64,000 bases of DNA from CADCVT01 sp036389155 (lineage in GTDB: Bacteria > Actinomycetota > Thermoleophilia > Solirubrobacterales > Solirubrobacteraceae). Below are positions 16,094-24,202 of this stretch, one piece after another. The notes under the pieces were generated by a model, which was not told where the DNA came from, searched no databases, and saw only the letters and a program-made list of their open reading frames with translations. The DNA is taken from the NCBI GenBank assembly GCA_036389155.1, contig DASVQN010000043.1, positions 62,001-126,000 of the forward strand, given 5' to 3'. Position 1 is the first letter of the stretch. Each line of letters starts with the position of its first letter. A program made the position numbers and the translations under genes.

Positions 16094-16861
16094 TCACCCG
16101 CCGCCCACGATGGCGGCCTGCAGGCGCCGCATCCCCGCCAGCCAGCGGTCGTAGTCCGACCCCTTGCGCTGGAAGAACGTGAGCACCTCGGGGTGCGGCA
16201 GGATCAGGAAGCGCTCGTCGCGCAGCGCCTCGACGACCGCGTCCGCGACCTGCTCGGGCTCGAGGATCGCGCCGGCCGCGCTCACCACCGCGGCCGCCTG
16301 CTCGCCCTCCTCGCCACCGGTCAGCAGCGGCGTGTTCACGCCCATCGGGCACAGGACGCTCACGCCGATCCCCTGATCGCCGTACGTCACCGAGAGCCAC
16401 TCGGCGAACGCGACCGCGCCGTGCTTGCTCACCGAGTACGCCGCCGACCCGATCTGCGTGAGCAGCCCCGCCGCCGAGGCCGTTGACAGGAAGTAGCCGC
16501 TCCCGCGCTCGAGCCAGCCGGGCACCAGGCGGCGCGCCGCGTAGACGTGCTGCATCACGTTGACGCCGATCGCCGCCTCGAACCCGTCGAGCATCGTGCC
16601 GCCGCCGATCCCGGCGTTCGCGGCGAAGAGGTCCACCGGCCCGATCTCCCGCTCGACGCGGTCGATCAGCTCGCCGACCTGCCGCTCGTCGCTGACGTCG
16701 CACGTGACGCCGAGGGCGCTCATCTCGGCACCGGCCTCCTCGGCGCCGCGCAGGTCGGCCACCGCGACCTTCGCCCCCTCCTCCGCGAAGCGCCACGCGA
16801 GCGCCTTCCCGATGCCCGACGCTCCGCCCGTGACGACGGCGACCTTTTCTGAGAGCTCCAT
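16094..16861 (-). CDS. Short-chain dehydrogenase/reductase
   Basis: This 255-aa cytoplasmic NAD(P)-dependent oxidoreductase has the SDR cofactor motif TGGASGIG at residues 11-18, Asp after the second strand (VADLRG), NAG, and the catalytic STASAAG...YSVSK (Ser, Tyr, Lys). An ADLRG loop after strand two favours NAD over NADP. Substrate unknown. Only 20 bases separate its ATG from the divergent glutamate-cysteine ligase gene, too few for two ordinary promoters with leaders, so at least one transcript is probably leaderless or starts inside the other gene. Confidence 0.88.
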   Translation of the reverse strand: MELSEKVAVVTGGASGIGKALAWRFAEEGAKVAVADLRGAEEAGAEMSALGVTCDVSDERQVGELIDRVEREIGPVDLFAANAGIGGGTMLDGFEAAIGVNVMQHVYAARRLVPGWLERGSGYFLSTASAAGLLTQIGSAAYSVSKHGAVAFAEWLSVTYGDQGIGVSVLCPMGVNTPLLTGGEEGEQAAAVVSAAGAILEPEQVADAVVEALRDERFLILPHPEVLTFFQRKGSDYDRWLAGMRRLQAAIVGGG

Positions 16862-16881
16862 TCCGGGGATGATGGCGGCGG

Positions 16882-18360
16882 ATGGGCGAAGAGGTCGCCG
16901 CGACCCAGTTCAGCCGGGAGGACCGACAGCGCTACCGCGACAAGGTCCACCGCTGCCTCGACGCGTTCGCGCGCATGCTCGCCGAGCACCGCTTCGAGGA
17001 GGACCGCAGCTCGTTCGGCCTCGAGATCGAGCTCAACCTGACGACGGACGACGGCCTGCCGTCGATGTGCAACGCCACCGTGCTCGAGCGCATCGCCGAC
17101 GCCGACTTCCAGACCGAGCTCGCGCAGTTCAACGTCGAGATCAACGTCGCGCCCCGGCGGCTCGGCGGGAGCGTCCTCGGCGAGCTGGAGGAGGCGGTGC
17201 GCGGCACGCTCAACCGCGCTGAGGAGAGGGGCCGCGGCGCGGGCGCGCACATGATGCTGATCGGGATCCTCCCGACGATCGACGAGGCGCATCTCAACGC
17301 GGACACGCTCAGCGCCAACCCCCGCTACAAGCTGCTCAACGAGCAGATCTTCGCGGCCCGCGGCGAGGACCTTCACATCGACATCACCGGCCCCGAGCGG
17401 CTGAGCACCTACGCGGACACGATCGCTCCGGAGGCGGCGTGCACGAGCGTGCAGCTGCACCAGCTCGTCGCGCCGGAGGATTTCCCCCGCCACTGGAACG
17501 CCGCACAGGCGATCGCCTCGATCCAGGTCGCGCTCGCCGCCAACTCCCCGTACTTCTTCGGCCGCGAGCTGTGGCGGGAGACGCGCATCGCGCTGTTCGA
17601 GCAGGCGACGGACACGCGGCCGGAGGAGCTGAAGGCGCAGGGCGTGCGCCCGCGTGTGTGGTTCGGGGAGAAGTGGGCGACGTCGATCTTCGACCTCTTC
17701 GAGGAGAACGTCCGCTACTTCCCGGCGCTGCTGCCCGCGATGTACGACGAGGAGCCGTTCGACGCGATGGCGGACGGGGTCACGCCGGCGCTCGGCGAGC
17801 TGCGCCTGCACAACGGCACGATCTACCGCTGGAACCGGCCGATCTACGACGTCGTCGACGCGTGCCCGCACCTGCGCGTCGAGAACCGCGTGCTGCCGGC
17901 GGGGCCGACGGTGGCGGACATCGTCGCCAACGCCGCGCTCTACTACGGCCTGATCCGCGTGCTCGTCGACGAGGAGCGGCCGCTGTGGACGCGGATGTCG
18001 TTCTCGACCGCCGAGGAGAACTTCCACGCGGCGGCGCGCGACGGGATCGACGCGCGCGTCTACTGGCCGGGCGTGGGCGAGGTGCCGGTGGCCGAGCTCG
18101 TGCTGCGGCGGCTGCTGCCGCTGGCGCACGAGGGGCTCGAGCGCTGGGGCGTCGACGCGGCCGACCGCGACCGGCTGCTCGGGATCATCGAGGGCCGCTG
18201 CCTCAGCCACCAGAACGGGGCGTCGTGGCAGGCCGACGCCGTGCACGCGCTCGAGCGCGACGGCCGCTCGCGGGGCGAGGCGCTGCGCGAGATGACGCTG
18301 CGCTACCGCGAGCTCATGCACGCCAACGAGCCCGTGCACACGTGGCCGGCGCGGGGCTAG
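16882..18360 (+). CDS. GCS2-family glutamate-cysteine ligase
   Basis: This 492-aa cytoplasmic ligase belongs to the GCS2 family, which joins the glutamate gamma-carboxyl to cysteine or another amine using ATP. The substrate/ATP region starts with FGLEIELNL near residue 46 and continues with FQTELAQFNVEINVAP. Later blocks are ACTSVQLHQLV, LAANSPYFFGRELW, NGTIYRWNRPIYD and LRVENRVLPAGPTVAD. Length (about 490 aa) fits the long actinobacterial branch. It may serve thiol or ergothioneine-type synthesis, but no other gene for that lies here. Gamma-glutamyl ligase for another amine is the alternative. A hairpin terminator follows. Confidence 0.82.
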   Translation: MGEEVAATQFSREDRQRYRDKVHRCLDAFARMLAEHRFEEDRSSFGLEIELNLTTDDGLPSMCNATVLERIADADFQTELAQFNVEINVAPRRLGGSVLGELEEAVRGTLNRAEERGRGAGAHMMLIGILPTIDEAHLNADTLSANPRYKLLNEQIFAARGEDLHIDITGPERLSTYADTIAPEAACTSVQLHQLVAPEDFPRHWNAAQAIASIQVALAANSPYFFGRELWRETRIALFEQATDTRPEELKAQGVRPRVWFGEKWATSIFDLFEENVRYFPALLPAMYDEEPFDAMADGVTPALGELRLHNGTIYRWNRPIYDVVDACPHLRVENRVLPAGPTVADIVANAALYYGLIRVLVDEERPLWTRMSFSTAEENFHAAARDGIDARVYWPGVGEVPVAELVLRRLLPLAHEGLERWGVDAADRDRLLGIIEGRCLSHQNGASWQADAVHALERDGRSRGEALREMTLRYRELMHANEPVHTWPARG

Positions 18361-18362
18361 AC

Positions 18363-18386
18363 GCGCCGCCCCGTGCGGGACGGCGC
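18363..18386 (+). terminator. Hairpin after the glutamate-cysteine ligase gene
   Basis: GCGCCGCCCCG and CGGGACGGCGC pair over 11 bp with one mismatch and a 2-base loop, directly after the stop of the ligase gene and before the convergent small secreted gene. Confidence 0.5.
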
Positions 18387-18400
18387 GCGCGCCGCGTGGC

Positions 18401-18751
18401 CTACAGGTTCTGCTGGTAGGTGAAGGTGATGCGGCGCGAGCCCTTGCGGCACTTCACCTGCGCGTTGATCTCGGTCGAGATCCGGTTGCGTCGCTCGGAG
18501 CAGCTGTAGCCGTCGACGCGCTTGTTGCAGCGCCCGTCCTTGCCGCCGTTGTGGATGCGGCAGGAGTAGTGGTGCTTCTCCACGGTGCGGCCGCTGGCGC
18601 AGCTCGTGCCCTTGACGGACAGGCTCGTGAAGTACCCGTCACCGGGGTACTTGCCGGCCGAGCAGCTCTTGGCCGAGGCGGTGCCGGCACCGGCAAGAGC
18701 GACGACCGCGAGCGCGGCGAGCAGGGCGAGGGGAAGCAGACGTAGGCGCAT
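18401..18751 (-). CDS. Small cysteine-rich secreted protein
   Basis: This 116-aa protein has a clear signal peptide (LRLLPLALLAALAVVALAGAGTASA), leaving a mature part of about 89 residues with six cysteines in CSAG, SCASG, SCRIH, RCNKR, SCSER and KCRKG. That spacing suggests three disulfides. Mature charge is strongly positive. No domain is recognised. The ATG at 18751 has AAGGAG seven bases ahead; a GTG one codon earlier is less likely. Unlike its neighbours it is not obviously an enzyme; an extracellular binding or inhibitory role cannot be excluded. Confidence 0.78.
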   Translation of the reverse strand: MRLRLLPLALLAALAVVALAGAGTASAKSCSAGKYPGDGYFTSLSVKGTSCASGRTVEKHHYSCRIHNGGKDGRCNKRVDGYSCSERRNRISTEINAQVKCRKGSRRITFTYQQNL

Positions 18752-18770
18752 CACATGACTCCTTGGGGTC

Positions 18771-18793
18771 AGGTTTCGAAGGTGCAGAAACCT
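18771..18793 (-). terminator. Hairpin at the deacetylase stop
   Basis: AGGTTTC and GAAACCT (7 bp, perfect) enclose a 9-base loop that overlaps the stop codon of the deacetylase gene. It likely ends the SGNH-deacetylase transcript before the small secreted gene. Confidence 0.45.
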
Positions 18794-19550
18794 AGCGACG
18801 GCCCGAAGTTGCGCGGAGCTCGCGAAGCAGGCGCTCCGGCGAGAAGTTGCCGTTGACGACCATCCTGTCGAGCGCGTAGGCGCCGTCGGCCGGCGAGGCG
18901 GCCCCGCGCCGCGTCGTCGTCGCGCCGAGGTAGCCAGCGTCGCGCACCGCGGCCTCCACGGCGGCGTCGTGGCGGCCGTACGGGTAGCAGAAGAAGTCGA
19001 CCGGCTGGCGGGGGAACGCGCGCCGCAGCGCCTCCCGCGACCCGGCCACCTCCGCGCGCAGCGCGTCGGCGTCCACGGTCGTCAGGTCGGGGTGCGTGAC
19101 CGAGTGGGCGCCGAGCTCCCAGCCGTCGCGCAGCATCCGCCGTACGCGGGCGCGTGTCAGCCCGCCGGCGACGCCGAGCCGGCGCGTCTGGAGGTTCAGC
19201 ACGCCGGGCCAGCGCAGGCCCCGCAGCGCCACCGCCGCGTTGGAGTACTGGTCGGCGTAGCCGTCGTCGAAGGAGAGGATCACCGCCCGTTCGGGCAGCG
19301 GCGCGCCGTCCTGCCAGTGCCGCCACGCCCTTCCCAGCGTCACCGCCGTGTAGCCCGCCTGCCGCAGCGCCCGCACCTGCCGCGCGAACAGCCGCGGCGG
19401 GACGTAGAGCGCGGGCGAGGCGGCGCCCGCCGGCGGCGTCGCGACGTGGTGGTAGAGCAGGATCGGGACGGGCGTCTCGCGCTCGGCGCCCGCGGCGGGC
19501 GCGGCCGCGGCGAGCGCCGCGCAGAGCGCCGCCAGCGCGGCGCGCCTCAT
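18792..19550 (-). CDS. Secreted polysaccharide deacetylase (NodB domain)
   Basis: This 252-aa exported enzyme has a signal peptide and a NodB fold. Motif 1 is LSFDDGYADQY (metal Asp), motif 2 is AHSVTHPDL with the two metal histidines, and later CYPYGRHD matches the active-site loop. It should remove N- or O-acetyl groups from cell-wall or extracellular polysaccharide. The ATG at 19550 overlaps the stop of the upstream SGNH gene (ATGA), so both are made together, and the pair looks like a small envelope-modification unit. Its own hydrolase partner specificity is unknown. Confidence 0.9.
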   Translation of the reverse strand: MRRAALAALCAALAAAAPAAGAERETPVPILLYHHVATPPAGAASPALYVPPRLFARQVRALRQAGYTAVTLGRAWRHWQDGAPLPERAVILSFDDGYADQYSNAAVALRGLRWPGVLNLQTRRLGVAGGLTRARVRRMLRDGWELGAHSVTHPDLTTVDADALRAEVAGSREALRRAFPRQPVDFFCYPYGRHDAAVEAAVRDAGYLGATTTRRGAASPADGAYALDRMVVNGNFSPERLLRELRATSGRR

Positions 19551-20587
19551 GGCCGCGTGCCGGCCGCCAGGTTCGACATCGCCCGGTCGATGTGCCGCAG
19601 CAGGTAGGGCCCGAGCGTGGTGGCGAACACGCGCGTGAGGTGGGTCTCGTCCTTGTGGACAAGGGCCCCGCCGATGACCGGCAGGCACAGCCGCGAGCTG
19701 CACATGAAGCGCGTCATGTCGATCAGCTGCACGCGATGCGGGTCGGACCGCTGCGCGGCGACGATCGCCGGGTCCGGCTTGAGCGCGAACTCGCGCGGGA
19801 CGGCGCACTTCGGGCCGGCCGCGAGCTTCTTGCGGATCGCCCGGTCCACGCAGGCCATCGAGTTGCGCGAGTTCCGCGGGACGTCGCGGATCGAGAAGAT
19901 GCGCTCGACGGTCGGCGGCAGCTTGGCCAGCGCCTTCGTGTAGCCCTTGACGTGCGCCGCGTAGTCGTCCTTGGCGCCCACGACCGCGCCGCCGCTGTGG
20001 TTGGACGTGATGACCGTGTGGATCTCCGGGTGGTCGTCGAACCAGCGGAACAGCTGGCGCTTCCACCTGATGCACTTCGTCTTGCCCGGCTCGGGGAGGT
20101 CGGTGACCGCCGTCGACAGCGGGCACCCCGCCTTGGTGATCGACACGCCGTGCCAGCGGTTCCCCGCGACGACCGTGTCGATCGCCGCGCGCCAGTGCGC
20201 GGCGTGGCTGTCGCCGATGAGCGCGATCGTCTCCGTCGCCTCGGCCTCCGGCAGCCCGAACGAGCACGGGTTCAGCTCGCCGTCCTGGTTGCCCAGCGCG
20301 CACTCGGAGTTCGGCTCCAGGAGCGCGTCGAGCGGCTTCGGGAGGACCATCTTCGCCAGCTTGCGGTTGTGGCACGGCGTGACCGGATCGCGCGAGGCGG
20401 CCCCGAAGCAGCGCGGGTACTTCGGCGCCTTGGGCGCCTCCTCCGACCGGTCGGGCGGGCTCTGCGGATCCTCGGGCGCGGCCGTCTGCGCGGACGCCGA
20501 CACGGCGGCGAACGCGAGCAGGGCAAGGACGATCAGGCTGAGGCGGGCCAGGCGCACCGGGCCAATATAAGAGGGACGCACGGACAT
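19547..20587 (-). CDS. Secreted SGNH-domain protein
   Basis: This 346-aa protein has an N-terminal signal or anchor segment (RLARLSLIVLALLAFAAVSASA) and an SGNH-hydrolase-like domain of the kind fused to acyltransferase-3 membrane proteins. Block I is IALIGDSHAAHW with the nucleophile Ser, and the C-terminal catalytic block is DETHLTRVFATTLGPYL. The membrane acyltransferase half is absent, so it is a stand-alone version of the domain. It likely adds or removes acyl groups on surface glycans. It is translationally coupled to the NodB deacetylase gene, which supports a role in polysaccharide acetylation. Confidence 0.85.
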   Translation of the reverse strand: MSVRPSYIGPVRLARLSLIVLALLAFAAVSASAQTAAPEDPQSPPDRSEEAPKAPKYPRCFGAASRDPVTPCHNRKLAKMVLPKPLDALLEPNSECALGNQDGELNPCSFGLPEAEATETIALIGDSHAAHWRAAIDTVVAGNRWHGVSITKAGCPLSTAVTDLPEPGKTKCIRWKRQLFRWFDDHPEIHTVITSNHSGGAVVGAKDDYAAHVKGYTKALAKLPPTVERIFSIRDVPRNSRNSMACVDRAIRKKLAAGPKCAVPREFALKPDPAIVAAQRSDPHRVQLIDMTRFMCSSRLCLPVIGGALVHKDETHLTRVFATTLGPYLLRHIDRAMSNLAAGTRP

Positions 20588-20653
20588 CTCGGGCTCTAAC
20601 CGCGCGACCGCGCCGGAGTAGCGGCGCGCCGCGTTGCGCGACGGCGGTCACAG

Positions 20654-20668
20654 TACCCCCCGGGGGTA
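20654..20668 (+). promoter_or_regulatory. CsoR-like palindrome upstream of a secreted-protein gene
   Basis: TACCCCC-C-GGGGGTA is a 15-base near-perfect palindrome, 37 bases before the ATG of the 20706 gene. Its form is that of operators for CsoR/RcnR copper or metal repressors (TACCCC-n-GGGGTA). A TANNNT box, TACAGT at 20674-20679, just downstream could be a -10. No CsoR gene is in the window, so the regulator is inferred. Confidence 0.5.
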
Positions 20669-20705
20669 TCGGATACAGTCGCACCAGAAAGGAAGGAGCC
20701 TCAAG

Positions 20706-21269
20706 ATGAACCGCCAGCTCACCAACCCCCGCCTCGGCGCCGTCCTCGCCGCGACCGCGGCGCTGGCCCTCGCGGCCACCGCTCCCGGCCAGGCCGACCA
20801 GGCGCGCCGCGGCGCGTCGCCCGTCGCCGGCAGCGCCAAGGCGCAGGTCGTCAGGACGGCCTCGGGCGACCTCGTCGCCAGGTCCGTCACCACCGGGCAC
20901 CGCACCCGCCTCGCGCCGGGCATCGCGGCGAGCCTCGTCGACGTCGACGGCAACTACGTCGGCGTCTCCGGCCGCTTCGGCGACCGCATCGAGGTCCGCT
21001 CGATCGACGCCCGCACCGGGCGCGTGACGCTGCGTGCCCGCACGCCGAACGTGCTCGCCCTCGAGGTCCGCCGCACCGGCACGCTGGTGTGGGTGGCTCA
21101 GCACGGCACGAGCCGCTCGGTCCACGGGCGCAACGCCGGCGGCAGCCACGTCCTCGGGACCGGCACCGCCATCGACCCGCAGTCGCTCGCTGTCGCCGAC
21201 AGCGACACGACGACGGCCCACGTCTACTGGACCGACGGCGGCGTCCCCGCCACCGCGGCCATCGAGTAG
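20706..21269 (+). CDS. Secreted protein of unknown function
   Basis: This 187-aa protein has an export signal (LGAVLAATAALALAATAPGQA) and a beta-rich mature part. Short repeated strands such as VVRTASGDLVARSVTTG, RIEVRSIDARTGRVTL and LVWVAQHGTSRSVHG look like two or three blades of a propeller, too few for a full one. The ATG at 20706 follows AGGAAGGAG with good spacing; an earlier start at 20634 has none. A CsoR-like palindrome lies in the promoter, so metal stress may control it. No cysteine or His cluster for metal binding is visible. Confidence 0.75.
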   Translation: MNRQLTNPRLGAVLAATAALALAATAPGQADQARRGASPVAGSAKAQVVRTASGDLVARSVTTGHRTRLAPGIAASLVDVDGNYVGVSGRFGDRIEVRSIDARTGRVTLRARTPNVLALEVRRTGTLVWVAQHGTSRSVHGRNAGGSHVLGTGTAIDPQSLAVADSDTTTAHVYWTDGGVPATAAIE

Positions 21270-21281
21270 CGCAGCGACCGC

Positions 21282-21707
21282 CTAGGGCGCGGCCTTCTCC
21301 GTTCGGGAGGGGGCCTGCGCCCCGGGCGGGTGCAGCACGAAGGTCTCGACGCACAGGCCCTCGACCTCGGTGTCGATCGCGCTGGCGAACGCCTTGACCC
21401 GGCGGCCCGTCAGCCGCTCCACCGGCTCGCAGAACTCCTGCACGGCGGCGTACTGGAAGAACATCCGGGTGTCGCGCAGCCGCTGGTGCTCGCCCATCTT
21501 CACGAGGTTGCGCTCGGCGGGCGTCAGCGTGTCCTCCAGGACGACGGTGATGGTGTCCGGGCCCGCCCAGTTCGTGCGCGCGCGCGTCGGCCCGCGGCCG
21601 AACTGGTCCTTGAACAGGCGGACCATCTCGTTGGAGATCGCCTGCAGGACCGCGCCGTCGGCTTCGGCTTCGACTTCGACTTCGTTGTCGCTCGCGCGTG
21701 AGAGCAC
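21282..21707 (-). CDS. DUF2294 (MpsC-like) protein, copy 1
   Basis: This 141-aa cytoplasmic protein belongs to DUF2294, also called the MpsC family after a partner of a staphylococcal MpsAB cation/bicarbonate system; its molecular role is unclear. The core reads ISNEMVRLFKDQFGRGPTRAR, TPAERNLVKMGEHQRLRDTR, FFQYAAVQEFCEPVERLTGR. The GTG at 21707 follows AGGAG four bases away and gives a leader as long as in the copies at 29132 and 30410; an ATG at 21734 is the alternative. It stands alone here, convergent with a secreted-protein gene and far from the other two copies. Confidence 0.82.
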   Translation of the reverse strand: MLSRASDNEVEVEAEADGAVLQAISNEMVRLFKDQFGRGPTRARTNWAGPDTITVVLEDTLTPAERNLVKMGEHQRLRDTRMFFQYAAVQEFCEPVERLTGRRVKAFASAIDTEVEGLCVETFVLHPPGAQAPSRTEKAAP

Positions 21708-21908
21708 GTCACTCCTCGAAGGACATGGCTTCATCTGCTTCGAGGGACCGCGCAGACCCAGATGAGACGCGGGGCCGGCCTCGTTTGCTTCAGCGAACCG
21801 GCCGGGCCGCGCAGCCGCGGCAGGTTCGCGGCGCGCAGGATATCGCCGCCGCGGCGGGGGAAGACGGCGGCGCGGTGGTTCCCCGTGGCCGCCGACGAGG
21901 AGACCGAC

Positions 21909-21936
21909 GCGCGCCGAGCCGTGCGGCTCGGCGCGC
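21909..21936 (-). terminator. Strong hairpin after the beta-helix gene
   Basis: GCGCGCCGAGCC and GGCTCGGCGCGC form a perfect 12-bp stem with loop GTGC, twenty bases downstream of the leftward beta-helix gene. It separates that gene from DUF2294 copy 1. Confidence 0.7.
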
Positions 21937-21955
21937 CCGGTCGGGGCGGCCGGTC

Positions 21956-24109
21956 CTAGTCCGTGACCGCCGCCGCGTACGAGTAGACCTTGTAGAGCAC
22001 GAAGCCCTGGGCGTAGCCCTGCGAGCAGGTCGTGTTGAACAGGTCGTTGGCCTGCGGGTCGGTGAGGACGTCGCCGTAGCCGACGATCTTCTCGCCGTCG
22101 ACGACCACGCCGCCGACGAACTCCTTGACCTTCTGCACGATCCAGGCGCGGCCCGCGTCGCCGGCCGTGTTCCAGTTCGCGCAGTTGACACCGCTGAAGT
22201 CGCTGCGCGGGTCGATCCAGCCGGTCGCGCTGCGCGCGACGGCCCGCGGCAGCGGGACCAGCGACGGGTTCGAGTTCGCGGTCGACTTGCCGCCGCCGCC
22301 CTTCGGCTGCGGCTCGAGCGGCGTCTTGAACCACGGGCACGGGCTGTTCTCGTCGAACGTCCGCGACTCGAACGCCGCGACGCAGCTCAGCAGCTCGCCG
22401 GTCTGCGCCGGGTTGCCCTGGCCGACGCTCTTCTCGGGATGCGTCCCGTTGTCGCAGTTGGGCAGCGGGCCGCCCGACTCGGTGATCTTCTCGCCCTTGG
22501 CCGGGACGTTGTCCCACCAGCAGTTGCCGATCGTCCCCGGGTACGGGTCCCACCAGAAGTCGGTCCCGTTGGGGTCGGCCGTCCCATCGGGGCGGACGCC
22601 CATCTTGTTGTCGTAGTGGCTGTTGTAGAAGGACGTCGTCTGCCCGTCGGGGTCGCAGCCGGCCTGCTGGTTGCCGCCGTTGCCCTCGCCGCAGACGAGC
22701 TGGTCGGGCACGCTGAAGAGCATCGTGCCGCGGCGCCAGTTGTCGTAGAAGTAGTTGTTGCGGATCTGGTGCTTGTTGCCGCCCGCGATCCACAGGCCGG
22801 TCCCGACGGGGAACGGGAACGCCGGCTTGACGCTCGACTCCTCCTTGTAGGGGTTGAAGTTGTTCGAGTAGAACCGGTTCTTCTCGACGACCATCGAGTC
22901 GCCGGGGTAGCCCGGGTGGCCGGCGCCGGTGACGACGTCGGTCTGCAGGCCGAGCGCGTTGTCGTAGATGTTGTTGTCGTGGACCCACACGGCGTTGCCG
23001 TTGGTCCCCGAGTAGCCGGCCATGTTGTGGTGCAGGTCGCAGAAGCGGATCTGCTGGTTCAGGCGCGCCTCGGTGCCCGCGGGGCGCTGCTGGCCGGTCT
23101 CGACCGCCGCGCCCGGGTACACGCCCGAGTCACCGTGGCCGACCGCGTCGCAGTGCTCCTGCACGCCGTGGTCCTCGACGAACGTCAGCGTCCCGTACAG
23201 GCCGTTGTAGTACGCCTTGAAGTGCGTCAGCAGGTAGCCGTCGGACTCGAGCACGTAGATGCCGTGCTCCTTGGCGTGGCGGACCTTGATGTTCTTCAGG
23301 ACGAACCCGTCCGCGCGGTCGGCGCGGACGGCGACGTCCTTCGCGGTGCCGACGCCGTTCGGGCCGCCGTCGCCCTTCGCGGCGTCGCCGGCGTCGATCG
23401 CGACGTCGTCGGCGTTGACGCCCGACCCCTCGATCTGGAAGTTGCAGCGCAGGCACTTGCCGAGGTCCGGGATGCCGTGGCGGTTCTCGCGCGGCGGCAT
23501 CGGCGGCGGCTCGGCGCCTGGCTCGCGGCCGATGACGGCGACGAGGTTCTGGTCGTTCGGGCAGTTGAACTGGTACGCGTACGACAGCGCCGTGCCGCTC
23601 TGGCCGGGGCGGTCGCCGTTGGTGCGGTACTGGTCGCACTTCGGGTCCTGCGTCGGCTGCGCGCGCGAGGTCGGCTCGGTGTAGACGCCGGGCATCACGA
23701 CGACGCGGTCGTTGTTGCCGGACGCGGTCACCGCGGGCTGGATCTCGCTGTACTTGCAGCGCTTCTTGAGCTTCTTGTTGATCCGCAGCAGCTTGCGCGC
23801 GGCCTTCCTCGACATGACCCGGTGGTCGGAGGGCCGGATGTCGTAGCCGTTCTTCTTCGCGCTGCCGACCGACTTGCGCAGCAGCGCCATCGACTCAGGC
23901 TGGCAGACGACGCGCGTCTTCCCCGGGGGCTTGGCCTTCAGCGCGGACGCGAGCGAGCGCGCCTTGGGCACCTTGCCGCCCGTCGCCGGCTTGACCGACG
24001 TGTCCGGCGCGGGGTCGGGCCAGTACGAAGGACGCTCGACGTGGGCGGAGGCGGTGGCGGCGAACGCCAGGGTGGCGGCGAGCAGCGCGGCGGGAAGCAG
24101 GCGGGACAT
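21956..24109 (-). CDS. Secreted right-handed beta-helix protein
   Basis: This 717-aa exported protein has a signal peptide (LLPAALLAATLAFAATASA) and a long parallel beta-helix. Successive rungs such as GFVLKNIKVRHAKEHGIYV, NAVWVHDNNIYDNALGL and MVVEKNRFYSNNFNPY carry the Asn-rich turns typical of PbH1 repeats. Proteins of this class bind or cut acidic polysaccharides, or act as surface scaffolds; no pectate-lyase catalytic set can be confirmed. Many Cys pairs (CRCNF-type) suggest disulfides. The start at 24109 fits the signal; the frame runs on upstream by nine codons. It follows the lipase gene on the same strand. Confidence 0.82.
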   Translation of the reverse strand: MSRLLPAALLAATLAFAATASAHVERPSYWPDPAPDTSVKPATGGKVPKARSLASALKAKPPGKTRVVCQPESMALLRKSVGSAKKNGYDIRPSDHRVMSRKAARKLLRINKKLKKRCKYSEIQPAVTASGNNDRVVVMPGVYTEPTSRAQPTQDPKCDQYRTNGDRPGQSGTALSYAYQFNCPNDQNLVAVIGREPGAEPPPMPPRENRHGIPDLGKCLRCNFQIEGSGVNADDVAIDAGDAAKGDGGPNGVGTAKDVAVRADRADGFVLKNIKVRHAKEHGIYVLESDGYLLTHFKAYYNGLYGTLTFVEDHGVQEHCDAVGHGDSGVYPGAAVETGQQRPAGTEARLNQQIRFCDLHHNMAGYSGTNGNAVWVHDNNIYDNALGLQTDVVTGAGHPGYPGDSMVVEKNRFYSNNFNPYKEESSVKPAFPFPVGTGLWIAGGNKHQIRNNYFYDNWRRGTMLFSVPDQLVCGEGNGGNQQAGCDPDGQTTSFYNSHYDNKMGVRPDGTADPNGTDFWWDPYPGTIGNCWWDNVPAKGEKITESGGPLPNCDNGTHPEKSVGQGNPAQTGELLSCVAAFESRTFDENSPCPWFKTPLEPQPKGGGGKSTANSNPSLVPLPRAVARSATGWIDPRSDFSGVNCANWNTAGDAGRAWIVQKVKEFVGGVVVDGEKIVGYGDVLTDPQANDLFNTTCSQGYAQGFVLYKVYSYAAAVTD

Positions 24110-24202
24110 GGGGCGGAGTCTATGGGCAGCGTGCAACCACGCAGTCCATGCAGTCCCGAGTCCTCGCCTCAGTCAGGGAGTGAGCGGGCCTGTGCTCGCG
24201 AG

